Shown here: in pieces, positions 20,924 to 31,092 of the stretch
How positions within the stretch are numbered: position 1 is the stretch's first letter
Layout of the letters: each line of letters starts with the position of its first letter
Assembly: GCA_963971225.1 (NCBI GenBank)
Contig: OZ020270.1
Span: forward strand, 24,935,689-24,999,688
Length of the DNA stretch: 64,000 bases
DNA from: Melieria omissa
Taxonomy: Eukaryota; Arthropoda; Insecta; Diptera; Ulidiidae
Direction of reading: 5' to 3'
Made by a program: the position numbers and the translations under genes
The notes under the pieces: model-generated
What the model saw: the letters and a program-made list of their open reading frames with translations, nothing else
The model's database searches: none
What the model was told of the DNA's origin: nothing

Positions 20924-21256
20924 TAAATTTAAAAGTTTTAACGTAACAAAAACAATTGAGGTACCGTTCACTTGACGAAACCAAATATTCATTGTTATTG
21001 TAAAGAATGTGAATAAAAACAACAAACAACATAAATATTCGTTATATCGAATAGCGAATTTCACTTTTGGTCGTAATATAGAACCATCAATGGAAAAAAT
21101 TTGGCCGTACGTTAAATCGAAAATTCGTTAAATGGGAAGTTCGTTATACTGGACGTCCACTGTAATTGAAGTCTTTTGAAATTTATTAAACCTTGAAATT
21201 GTTTTGTATAGCTTTAAGATACCTTTTTGAAATTGTATTGATTCATTTGTATTACA

Positions 21257-22140
21257 TTGAACATGGACCGCGACCAAATTTTTAGACTGACGGTGAACGA
21301 ACTAAAGGAAAAGTTAGGGGGTTTTGATCTTTCGACGACTGGACGAAAAGCTACACTGCAGGAGAGGTTATGCGAACATTTTGGTCTGACGGTATGCGAT
21401 GACGATGGCTCCGACAACGATAGCGAGTCGATGCAAAGTAGTGCGTCGCCAACAACTGGGCGTGTCACCTTCACACTGCGCGACATTGAGGGCTCGCTGT
21501 CTTCATTCAGCGGTTCAGGGCACCCATCGATAGAAGAATGGCTCGAGGACTTCGAGGATGACGCAACTGCGGTGCAATGGGGCAGTCTGCACAAATACAT
21601 CTATGCGAAGCAATTGTTAAAAGGCGCGGCTGGGATATTCGTGCGTAGCCAACGTGGTATCACAAACTGGAGCTCACTAAAGCGATCCTTGCAGAAGGAG
21701 TTTGGAACCACTACCGCATCCATTGACGTGCATCGACTACTTAGGAATCGGCGCAAGCGGCCGAACGAGGACTACCGCGAATACCTGTACAGTTTGATGG
21801 AGGTTGGCAAGCAAATCGAGTTGGATGAAAGAAGTCTTCTGGAATATTTTGTCGAAGGTATTCCTGACTCGCGAGCGAACAAAAGTAATTTATACCAAGC
21901 AAGGACCGTTGTCGAATTGAAAGAGCAAATTGGCATATACGAAAAGGGCGCCAACCCAGCACTAATCCGGTGCGAAATCATCGTGAAGAGAATAAGCCTA
22001 CTCCGGATGTTCATGGCGAGAGAGTAAAGTGATGTTACCAGTGTGGGACTATTGGACACTTGGCTAGGGATTGCCGACCGAAGCAGTTGACGTGCTACGG
22101 GTGTGGTCAGCCCGGTCATCGAGTGGCAGAATGCCCTAAG
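21257..22140 (+). pseudogene. gag: gag of Gypsy element Gy-B
   Basis: It starts MNMDRDQIFRLTVNELKEKL; residues 8-45 are SAP-like, as in Gy-A. A capsid-like region follows (LDERSLLEYFVEGIPDSRA). The annotated frame stops at 22027 after a frameshift near 21955. The continuing frame meets a TGA directly before the first zinc knuckle (CYQCGTIGHLARDC), followed by CYGCGQPGHRVAEC. It therefore cannot make complete Gag. The leader upstream of 21240 is split by the pogo/maT insertion. Confidence 0.85.
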
Positions 22141-22608
22141 AAGTCAACACTCGTTAAGCAAGAGAGTGCCAGAGCAAACTTGGCGGAACCGATAGGCTGT
22201 GCTATTTTCAAAGACTTACAGTTTAACAACTTCACCTTTTCAGCTTTGCTAGATACAGGCTGTGACCTATGCTTAATGCGGTACGATGTTTTAATGATGA
22301 TGGGTGAAATTGAGCTGTCAAACGAAACGCGTCGGTTGAAAGGCATTGGCGGTAGCGAATTGCTTACGATGGGTAGTTTCACCATAAGGCTAAAAGTTGA
22401 TGAAGTCGAGTTGGAGGTGACATTTCACGTCATCCGAGAGCGTGAAATCATTTACGAAGCAATCATCGGGAATAGCGTACTGAGGCAGGTTGATTTAGTC
22501 GTGACCGAGGACCAAGTGGTGTTTAAGGAAAGATGCACACCAGAGCAAAGAACCTGGTTGCAAAGAAAGATGGCAGTAAAAGGTTATGTTGCGATTATCG
22601 GCGTCTGA
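22060..22608 (+). pseudogene. Gy-B protease region
   Basis: A frame that continues from the zinc knuckles and contains the retropepsin-like FSALLDTGCDLCLM (DTG catalytic triplet) and IIYEAIIGNSVL. It ends at 22608 in a different frame from the reverse transcriptase. The RT N-terminal linker (the block with ...SPVVLVKK) is missing at about 22550, so an internal deletion has fused protease to the middle of RT. Confidence 0.8.
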
Positions 22609-23747
22609 ACGAAAAGATAATGAAAGATAATTTCCCGATGCCACTGATAGACGACGTCCTCGAGAAATTACAGAGTTCGCGCGTGTTCACAGCTCTCGAT
22701 TTGATGAATGGGTTTTTCCACGTACCTATCGAAGCCGGTTCCAGGAAATACACCTCGTTCGTGACCCATCAAGGTCAATACGAGTTCGCTTATGTGCCGT
22801 TTGGCATATGCAACTCCCCGGCGGTGTTCTCCAGGTGCATATTTGCAGTATTCAGGGATCTGGTTCAGAACGGCATCTTGGTAACGTACATGGATGACAT
22901 CATCATTCCCGTAGAGGACGGCATCGAAAAACTTAAAATTGTTTTGAATCGGGCAGCGGAATTCAACTTGCGCATCAAATGGAAGAAATGCCAAATATTT
23001 ATGGAAAGGGTGGATTTTTTGGGATATATCATAGAGGGCGGCACCATGAAGCCGTCAGAAGCGAAGACGCGAGCCGTGAGCAACTTTCCGATACCATCCG
23101 ATCGAACGGCTATACAACGATTTTTAGGACTGACCTCGTATTTCCGCCGCTTCATCGAAGGATATGCAGTGGTCGCCAAACCGTTGTCGGACCTGCTACG
23201 CCAGGGAGAGAAGTTTGTGTTGGGCGAGGAACAGCTAGCAGCGTTTCAGCAGTTAAAAGCAGCATTGGCGAGCGCGCCAGTTTTACGATTATACAACCCG
23301 AAAGCGTTGACCGAAGTACACACCGACGCATCGATGCATGGCTACGGAGCAGTACTCTTGCAGAAAGATGACGAAGACCAACAATACCATCCAGTACAGT
23401 ACATGAGCCGGAAGACGTCGCCAACGGAGGAGCGATATCACTCTTACGAGCTTGAAGTCCTTGCCATAATAGAAGCGTTACAGAAATGGCGGGTGTATTT
23501 ATTGGGCATCCCATTTAAGATTGTGACTGACTGTAATGCGTTCGCGATGACAATGCGAAAGAAGGATGTACCCTTGCGAGTGTCACGTTGGGCACTTTTC
23601 TTGCAGGACTTCACGTATGCGATAGAGCATCGATCCGGCAGTAAAATGAGGCACGTGGACGCGCTGAGTCGAGTTTCGTGTTTGTTGTTGGAAGATTCGC
23701 TAAATCACAGGCTGAGACAAGCGCAGGAGAGCCACGAGTGGACATGA
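22533..23747 (+). pseudogene. pol: Gy-B reverse transcriptase and RNase H
   Basis: A 404-residue frame. RT blocks include DGSKRLCCDYRRLNEK, FTALDLMNGFFHV and the catalytic YMDDIII. RNase H follows with EVHTDASMHGYGAVLLQ, YELEVLAIIEAL and VDALSRV. It lacks the first RT motifs because of the deletion at the protease junction and is followed by a frameshift before the integrase. It is Ty3/Gypsy by domain order. Confidence 0.88.
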
Positions 23748-25033
23748 GCTGTTCGGAAGGTACTGGAGAAGGATCAGTACGACGACTTTTACATAAAACA
23801 CGGAGTGCTGCACAAGAATCCCATCAAGGAGTTAATTGTCGTACCGTCGTGCATGGAAGAAGAGATAATACGTTTGGCCCATAGGCAAGGACATTTTTCG
23901 AGTAAAAAGACTCAGGATGCCATTGAGAAAACGTTTTTCATACCGCAACTTAGCTCGAAGGTAGTACGCGTGGTGGAAAGCTGTGTTGAATGCATTATAA
24001 ATACGAATAAGGCCGGCAGGAAGGAAGGGTTCTTGAACCCCATAAACAAAGAGGACAAACCCTTCACATTGACCACGTCGGGCCGATGGAGACGACCCAG
24101 AAGTGCTACAACTATATACTGGTGATCGTGGATGCCTTTTCCAAATTTGTGTGGCTGTACCCTACAAGAGCTACGGGAGCGCAAGAGGTAGTCAGAAAGC
24201 TTGACGAGCATGCGACTATCTTTGGGAGCCCAAGCCGTATTATCACCGACAGGGGGGCGGCGTTCACCTCGGCAAACTTTAAAGAATATTGCGAGAATAA
24301 CAATATACAGCACCTGCTGATTGCGACTGGCGTTCCGCGCGGGAACGGTCAGGTTGAGCGCATTCACAAAATCGTAGTGCCGATGATAGCCAAGCTAAAC
24401 CAAGAAGCCCCGAGTCAATGGTACAAGCACGTGGGTCGGGTCCAGCAGTTCATCAACACTTCCCCTCCTAGGAGTACTCAGTATTCGCCGTTTAAGATAC
24501 TAACCGGCCTCGAAATGCGTGTTCCAGAGGCGCCGTCCCTGAAAGACATGCTAGACCAAGTAACGACCGAAGAGTTGATTGAAGAACGAGAAAAGTTGCG
24601 AAAGGACGCGCAGGAGAACATTGCAAGGATTCAGGAGGAAAACCGAAGACAATTTGACGGTAAACGTAAGCCCGAGGCAGAGTACGCTGTTAACCAGTTG
24701 GTAGCCATCAAGCGAACCCAATTTAGTACAGGACTGAAACTGAAGCCTAAGTTCCTCGGACCCTATAAGATTACAAAACGGATGAATCGCGGCAGATATG
24801 AAGTGGAAAAGGTGGGAGATCAAAATCGCAAAATTACTGATGCCGAATACATAAAGAAGTGGGAGCCATTGTTCGAGCCGAACGATAGGTCAGGCTGGCT
24901 GAATGTGGGACTGGGAACAGGCAAGTGCGACCCTGCACAACGGACAGACCAATGCGACCCTGACAGACGAATGACGAGACAAGGCGGACGGGACACTCGT
25001 ACGAGCAAGCGAGGACGACAACGATATAGTTAG
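23748..25033 (+). pseudogene. pol: Gy-B integrase
   Basis: An HHCC zinc-binding region lies in one frame (HRQGHFSSKK ... CVECI, about 23870-24000) and the catalytic core in another (24086-25033). The core shows VDAFSKFVWLYP, ITDRGAAF and GNGQVERIHK, giving the D,D,E set apart from the first Asp near the frame change. The C-terminal part ends TSKRGRQRYS. At least two frameshifts. Downstream sequence (25034-25166) has no recognisable LTR. Confidence 0.85.
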
Positions 25034-25480
25034 CGGGCAACCACGACGCGGAACGAACGGGCACCGACGGAACGGAACGGAGTCTAGTGATGTTTAAACT
25101 AATAAATCATTCGAATTGTTAAAAATAAAGTGCACCGAGTTGGATTTGGGCCTCGGCGATCCTACATGTATACCGGTTAGATAAATAATCAGTCGACCGG
25201 TAGTCTCCTTGTAGGGCAAATTTTTAACTTTTTTCTGGAGTTTCGGTTAGGCATTCCTTGTAGGGATGGAAATTCAATTTGCTTTTTATCTTGTGCAGTT
25301 GCTCTTATTGTTTTCATTCGCCTCAGCGCATACACAAGCAACACGCACATTTCCCTACAAGGAGACTACCGGTCATATGACTAGTTATATAACCGGTATA
25401 CGTAACCAACATATCGGTTATAATTCTAGTCAGATTTGTTCTAGCCGTGTGAAAAATCTGACTAGTCCTTTTGTGTACGT

Positions 25481-26482
25481 CCCTACAAGGAATGCCTAAC
25501 CGAAACTCCAGAAAAAAGTTAAAAATTTGTCTAAAAACTAACACATGCATAAAAATTTCCCAAATCTCACTAACACATACAAAACTGCATTTCACATTTT
25601 GGGATTTTTTCCAGTAAGTGGGAATGAAAGAATATATTTGCATTAGTACCTTCCATATTCTCTATATGAAAGAGTGAGATAACGATATAAACGTGGCGTG
25701 CCACCTGATTTTATGCACAAAATGTCGTAGTTCGCGAGAAGACTTCAACTGCTACGTCAGGCAAGCGTCCGCTGTTGAATTTATTTTTGTGGAACGTTTT
25801 GAAGGTAACAAAATCTTTACTTGACTAAAAAATAGCATTGAATTTAATTATTATCTCATGATTGTTTTATATAGATGTTTTCCGAAGCATGGATATGGCT
25901 AATTCAACAGAAGAACCCTGGAGGCTAAAACCAAAAGCGCCGGAAGAAATATTGTGTTTTTTGTTTGTGTGTCTTTTCTCGCTTTTCTTCTTTGTATTTC
26001 TTTTTATTATAACCAAATACATTTTTTTAAACTAATCGTCCAAATAGTTTTAATGTATATTTACGTAATGACTATCAGGTACATCTAACCGACAAACTGG
26101 TTAGACCTATCTGGTAGACATACCGAATCGTACGTAATGTCTACCAGATAGGTCTGACCGGTTTGTCGGTTACACGTAACTGATTTATACGGTAGACATA
26201 CCGAAACGTACGTTATGTCTACCAGATAGGTCTGACCGGTTTGTCAAATAGACGTAACTGACTTGTTACTTGAGACAGCTGTACGTTTGCCAAGATTTCG
26301 GAGTACGTGCGTTAGAAGGTGGTATCAAATCACACGTACACGAAATCAATCCACACGTACACAAAAGGACTAGTCAGATTTTTCACACGGCTAGAACAAA
26401 TCTGACTAGAATTATAACCGATATGTTGGTAACGTATACCGGTTATATAACTAGTCATATGACCGGTAGTCTCCTTGTAGGG
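25481..26482 (-). mobile_element. Fam1-beta TIR element, copy 1
   Basis: A 1,002-bp element. Left end CCCTACAAGGAATGCCTAAC (B-type), right end ACCGGTAGTCTCCTTGTAGGG-type (A-type), flanked by GT on both sides (25479-25480, 26483-26484). Joining the flanks regenerates TGTGTACGTGTGACTTG, which is seen uninterrupted near 27426. Internal GTCTACCAGATAGGTCTGAC repeats flank a small coding segment. Confidence 0.85.
25889..26035 (+). pseudogene. Fam1-beta small coding segment, copy 1
   Basis: A 48-codon frame starting MDMANSTEEPWRLKPKAPEE, after which it becomes a run of F/L/V residues that looks like non-coding sequence. The first 20 or so codons are kept in Fam1-beta copy 2 (27722-27919 on the other strand) with only two clear amino-acid changes (A/D, E/K) plus one silent change. 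I do not recognise the product. It may be a short exon whose donor site is not obvious. Confidence 0.45.
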
Positions 26483-26824
26483 GTGTGACTTGATTTCGTG
26501 TACGTGTGATTTGATATCACCTTCTAATGCACGCACTCCGAAATCTTGGCAAACGTACAGCTGTCTCGCTTACTCACATGGAGTCTCGCATGTACCATTC
26601 AGTTACGTCTAACCGACAAACCGGTCAGACCTATCTGGTAGGCATAACGTACGAATCGGTATGTCTACCGTATAAACCAGTTACGACTAACCGGTAAACC
26701 AGTTAGACCTATCTGATACTAATAAAAATTAAATTAATTCAAATTTTTTTATTTATTTAAAGTAAAACGTAAAAAACTACATTAAATAAAAATAAGCTAA
26801 TAAATAAATACGTAGGACAGGGGG

Positions 26825-26829
26825 ACAGA
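26825..26829. other. Empty target site equivalent to the BEL insertion site
   Basis: The sequence here, GGACAGACGTTTGCCG, is what the left (…GGACAGA) and right (ACAGACGTTTGCCG) flanks of the BEL element form when joined. It shows ACAGA once instead of twice. Confidence 0.93.
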
Positions 26830-27306
26830 CGTTTGCCGAAAACCAAATTCCAACCGGCGCTTGCCTCATTTGCCCACACAGTTGAAATGTGCTGGTAACC
26901 TGTTGTCTTATCACCGCAATCAGATCGTCCTTCCTGCCGTACTTTGTCTAAATGAAATAATTTTAGATTTGTATTAGATTTAATTTTAATTTCACTCTTT
27001 TAATACTTATCTATATTTGGATGCCCTCCGATTGTTAAACATCGCGACACAAATTTCATTTCAACACTGACATTTTGAAATCAGGTGACGCGCCACGTTT
27101 ATATCGCCATCTCACTCTTTCATACAGAGATAATGGAAGGAATTAATGCGAATATATTCTTTCATTCCCACTTACTAGAAAAAATCCCAAAATGTGAAAT
27201 GCAGACTTGTATGTGTTAGTGAGATTTGGGATATTTTAATGCATGTGTTAGTTTTTAGACAACCCAGCGGGGAAAAAAATGTATAGGAATGCATTGTTGC
27301 TTGCAA

Positions 27307-28318
27307 CCCTACAAGGAGACTACCGGTCATATGACTAGTTATATAACCGGTATACATAACCAACATATCGGTTATATTTCTAGTCAGATTTGTTCTAGCA
27401 GTGTGAAAAATCTGACTAGTCCTTTTGTGTACGTGTGACTTGATTTTGTGTCCGTGTGATTTGATATCACCTTCTAACGCATGCACTCTGAAACCTTGGC
27501 AAACGTACAGCTGTCTCGCTTACTCACATGGAGTCTCGCATGTACCATTCAGTTACGTCTAACCGACAAACCGGTCAGACCTATCTGGTAGGCATAACGT
27601 ATGAATCGGTATGTCTACCGTAACAATCAGTTACGTCTAACCGACAAACCGGTCATACCTATCTGGTAGACATAACGTACGATTCGGTATGTCTACCAGA
27701 TAGGTCTAACCGGTTTGTCGGTTAGATGTACCTGATAGTCATTACGTAAATATACATTAAAACTATTTGGACGATTAGTTTAAAAAAATGTATTTGGCTA
27801 TCATAAAAAAGAAATACAAAGAGGAAAAGCGAGAAAGACACACAAAAAAAACACAACATTTCTTCCGGCGCCTTTGGTTTTAGCCTCCAGGGTTCTTTTG
27901 TTGAATTATCCATATCCATGCTTCGGAAAAGATCTATATAGAACAATCATGAAATAATAATTCAATTTAATGTTATTTTTTAGTCAAGTAAATATTTTAT
28001 TACCTTCAAAACGTTCCACAAAAATAAATTCGTCAGCGGACGCTTGCGGACGCTTGTCTTCGCGTGAACTACGACATTTTGGGCATAAAATCAAGTGGCA
28101 CGCCACGTTTATATCGTTATCTCACTCTTTCATACAGAGAATATGGAAGGTACTAATGCAAATATATTCTTTCATTCCCACTTACTGGAAAAAATCCCAA
28201 AATGTGAAATGCAGATTTGAATGTGTTAGTGAGATTTGGGAAATTTTTATGCATGTGTTAGTTTTTAGACAAATTTTGAACTTTTTTCTGGAGTTTCGGT
28301 TAGGCATTCCTTGTAGGG
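27307..28318 (+). mobile_element. Fam1-beta TIR element, copy 2
   Basis: A 1,012-bp element, A-end CCCTACAAGGAGACTACCGG at 27307, B-end TTAGGCATTCCTTGTAGGG ending 28318, flanked by AA on both sides. The undisturbed target (GCTTGCAAGCTATGC on the reverse strand) is present at about 30474-30490, confirming a 2-bp duplication. Confidence 0.9.
27722..27919 (-). pseudogene. Fam1-beta small coding segment, copy 2
   Basis: Counterpart of 25889-26035, starting MDMDNSTKEPWRLKPKAPEE and running on without a stop into an F/L-rich tail. It is preserved better than the surrounding AT-rich DNA. No known domain is recognised. Confidence 0.45.
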
Positions 28319-28369
28319 AAGCTATGCATTACAACATGCATGAATTTTCTCACGGCGATGTCCTAGGAA

Positions 28370-28995
28370 CAGACATGGGGGTTTTGCATTAAATTCATAG
28401 TGCACTATCCTTTTCACTACCACTAAATAAATTTTAGTGGTAGTTGAATTTTTTCCACTAATCACTGAATTTAATGGCAGTGGAAGTGGTAAAAAGTACC
28501 ACTAAAAAAAAAGTGGAAGAAAATTGCACTACCACTAAATAAAGATCAGTGATTAGTGGAAAAAAATTTATTTAGTGGTAGTGAAAAGCATAGTGCACTA
28601 ACCAAAGACATCCATTACCATTAAATAAACCACTAACAACGATATGCGCAAAAATATATGTTTTCTTTAAACAACTTATTTGCTTTCAACAAGACCAGAC
28701 ATCGGGGTTTTGCACTAAAGTCATAGTGCACTATGCTTTTCACTACTACTAAATAAATTTTAGTGGTAGCTGAATTTTTTTCCACTAATCACTGAATTTA
28801 ATGGCAGTGGCAGTGGTAAAAAGTACCACTAAAAAAAAATTAGTGGAAAAAAATGGCACTACCACTAAATAAAGATCAGTGATTAGTGGAAAAAATTCAG
28901 CTACCACTAAAATTTATTTAGTGGATAATGGAAAATTTCCCAGCAGACCTCTAGTGGTAGTGGTAGTGGATTTTAGTGCAAAACCCCCATGTCTG
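28370..28995. mobile_element. hAT-type MITE (CAGACATGGGGG ends)
   Basis: A 626-bp element with inverted ends CAGACATGGGGGTTTTGCA, flanked by CCTAGGAA and CCTACGAA (28362-28369, 28996-29003), an 8-bp duplication with one mismatch. The empty site CATTTCGTAGGACATC lies at 30431-30446 in the inverted Fam4 copy. Inside are inverted repeats of ACCACTAAATAAA and a remnant (about 28640-28690) that on the reverse strand reads LVLLKANKLFK, the C terminus of the hAT transposase relic at 58053-58330. Confidence 0.9.
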
Positions 28996-29542
28996 CCTAC
29001 GAAATGTAATGCTTCCCTTTTTTGCATTACCTGGGAGTATATGAAGACATGCATCCCAAAAACATCGCCTAGCATGTAGGAAATCGTACATTACTCGGTA
29101 ATGCATAAAATGATCTACCAAAAACCTTTACACCCAAAATACAATGTTTGTTGTGTTGCTTTAGGTTAGTTTTTATTTTTAAAGTAATTCAAGCTCAATA
29201 TATTACATATAAATACATACATTAAATACATTAGATAAGCAAAAACTAAAAAACTAAAATACACTCAATCCAATAACATCCCTTTGCTTCTTTGTTGGTC
29301 TTTGGACAGGCATTCTAAAAAGGAAAATAACTCAATATTAAAAAAATCCAGTAAACAAGGTTGTTTTGTAAATTCATACTTACCAAAGTTGCTAAAGTTG
29401 CTGCTAAAGATATATTAAAAAAGATTAATGAAATTAATTTTCTTTGCGAATGAAACTTTATTAAAACTCACCTCGTTTGGTGCAACGATCCTAACCGAAT
29501 GCCTAACCGATGCCTAACCGAAACTCCAGAAAAAAGTTCAAA

Positions 29543-30535
29543 ATTTCCCAGCGGGAAAGTTGGGAATGCATGAGGTTTTTCACGCACGAATTCGTATATG
29601 AAAAACCCAAATAAAAAACATATATTACCACGTAAGCGAGGGTGTAATGCATAGCTTTCGTTTCTTTTAATTGTGCTTTGATTTTTATACCAAAGAGTTT
29701 GCAAATTCCGAAGAAATTCTGAGAGAGCGGCGCAATCTTTCTTAGAATAAGAAACTTTTTCTTTGAAAAGGTCGCTTCTATTGATTTTCGGAAAAATAAT
29801 TTCAGTTGTGATAGAAAAATCGTTGAGACAGCAAGCGCGCGGATCGTTGCACCAAACGAGGTGAGTTTTAATAAAGTTTCATTTGCAAAGAAAATAATTT
29901 TCATTAATCTTTTTTAATATATCTTTAGCAGCTCCCAGCGTTTTCATACAAACACCATGAAGCCCCGTGGATTAACCGAAACAAGAAATATTTACAAAAA
30001 TATTTAAAGCAACTTTGGTAAGTATGAATTTACAAAACAACCTTGTTTACTGGATTTTTTTAATATTGAGTTATTTGCCTTTTCAGAATGCCTGTCCAAG
30101 GACGAACAAAGAAGCAAAGGGATGTTATTGAAGTGAGTGTATTTAAGTTTTTTAATTTTTACTTATCTAATGTATTTATATGTATTTAATGTATGTATAT
30201 GTTATATATGTAATCTATTGAACTTGCATTACGTTAAAAATAAAAACTAACATAAAGCAAAACAACAAACATTTTATTTTGGGTGTACAGGTTTTTGGTA
30301 GATCATTTTATGCATTACCGAGTAATGTACGATTTCTTACATGCTAGGCGAATTATGAAAACGTACTTGTTTTTGGGATGCATGTCTTCATATATGTTAC
30401 TTCCAGGTAATGCAAAAAAGGGAAGCATTACATTTCGTAGGACATCGCCGTGAGAAAATGCATGCATGTTGTAATGCATAGCTTGCAAGCAAATATGCAT
30501 TCCTATACATTCTTTTCCCCGCTGGGATACGCCGC
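29543..30535 (+). mobile_element. Fam4 TIR element, right copy
   Basis: Ends CCCAGCGGGAAAGTTGGG (29543) and CTTTTCCCCGCTGGG (ending 30535). The 993-bp element carries an ordered set of splice-like sites and a short ATG-led exon. The flanking dinucleotides differ (TT and AT), as expected if an inversion has exchanged one flank with the left copy. No transposase. Confidence 0.75.
29929..30132 (+). pseudogene. Fam4 exon-like segments with splice signals
   Basis: Donor ACGAG|GTGAGT at 29861. Acceptor ATCTTTAG before 29929. Exon 29929-30017 with donor TTG|GTAAGT at 30018. Acceptor CCTTTTCAG before 30087. Exon 30087-30132 starting at ATG 30088 (MPVQGRTKKQRDVIE) with donor GTGAGT at 30133. The inverted left copy keeps the last exon as MPVQRPTKKQRDVI-type and the same splice sites. 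This looks like the 5' part of a spliced gene whose body has been deleted. Confidence 0.5.
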
Positions 30536-31092
30536 TGCTCGCCGTTTCGTGCTCATCAGCACAGCACACAAAGTAAATCAAGGTATACCAAGGTATATTA
30601 ACAAGGTACGCCAGGCTGGGTGCGGCAGCTTTAAATGTCTCTCTTCACCCTCTTATTTGTAAACGGTTGCTCTTTTTGTAGAATAAAACACCTACTATTA
30701 GTGTTGATATTGTTTGTACAACTATACTTTTGTGTACAGATTTGGGTAACATTGAAAAAAATATATACATATACAGCTGCGGTCAAAATAATAGTAGTAC
30801 GCATACAACGAAAAGAAAATTAAGAAAAACTAATCTGCTTTTCTTTACAAATATTTACTTTGTATTTTTTTTAACAAGTTATATGCGTTAACAATGCAAT
30901 CATAAAAGAAAACTTAAGAATTAAACTCAGTTTGATTTGATTTAAATTAAATGAGTCAAAAGCTCCAAAATATGGACGGTCAAAAAAATAGTAGTTCGCT
31001 TTACTTTCATAAAAATGAAGCAAAAATTATGTTTCATTTTAAAAGATTAAGTGGTTAAATAGTAATAACGTAATTTTTCTTCAAATTAATAT

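Larger units (their letters stand above)
19335..21162. mobile_element. pogo/Tigger-like MITE, split by a maT-like element
   Basis: Inverted ends CAGTGGACGTCCAATATAAC (19335) and GTTATACTGGACGTCCACTG (ending 21162), flanked by TA (19333-19334, 21163-21164). Internal GTTAAACCGAACGA/TCGTTAAAT motifs resemble pogo/Tigger ends. Without the nested element (19618-20923 plus one TA) it is about 520 bp and non-coding. Confidence 0.8.
3600..25265 (+). mobile_element. Outer Fam1 TIR element (2-bp AT target duplication), filled with nested insertions
   Basis: The left end is CCCTACAAGGAAACTACCGG at 3600 (A-type end). The right end reads TTAGGCATTCCTTGTAGGG, ending at 25265 (B-type end). The bases outside are AT on both sides (3598-3599 and 25266-25267). 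The same A-end/B-end pair bounds the clean 1.0-kb Fam1 copies at 25481-26482 and 27307-28318, each with its own 2-bp duplication. Own sequence survives at about 3600-4072, 12287-12480 and 25217-25265. Everything else is later insertion. No transposase is present. The superfamily is not recognised. That the two ends belong to one original element is inferred from their type and the AT duplication. Confidence 0.6.
27263..29487 (+). mobile_element. Fam4 TIR element, left copy (truncated, with nested insertions)
   Basis: It begins CCCAGCGGGGAAAAAAATGT at 27263. It is the near-complete inverse of Fam4 right copy (29543-30535) and is interrupted by Fam1-beta (27307-28318) and the hAT MITE (28370-28995). 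It stops at 29487 after GGTGCAACGATCC. Splice-like and coding blocks are shared with the right copy in inverted order. Confidence 0.7.
25353..29542 (+). mobile_element. Second Fam1 composite (variant alpha) with nested elements
   Basis: An A-type end, CCCTACAAGGAGACTACCGG, starts at 25353. Its own sequence is 25353-25480 and 26483-27262. It is interrupted by Fam1-beta (25481-26482) and by Fam4 sequence from 27263. A B-end-like piece (CGAAACTCCAGAAAAAAGTT) reappears in inverted orientation at 29487-29542, suggesting a later inversion. The part at 26757-26990 is the same as the Fam1 DNA around the BEL insertion, without BEL. Confidence 0.65.

Noticed and set aside
13488..25166. Gy-B as a complete LTR element with 5' LTR at 13488
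   Set aside because: No repeat of the first 500 bp is found before 25166, and the junctions lack a target duplication; kept as an open possibility only.
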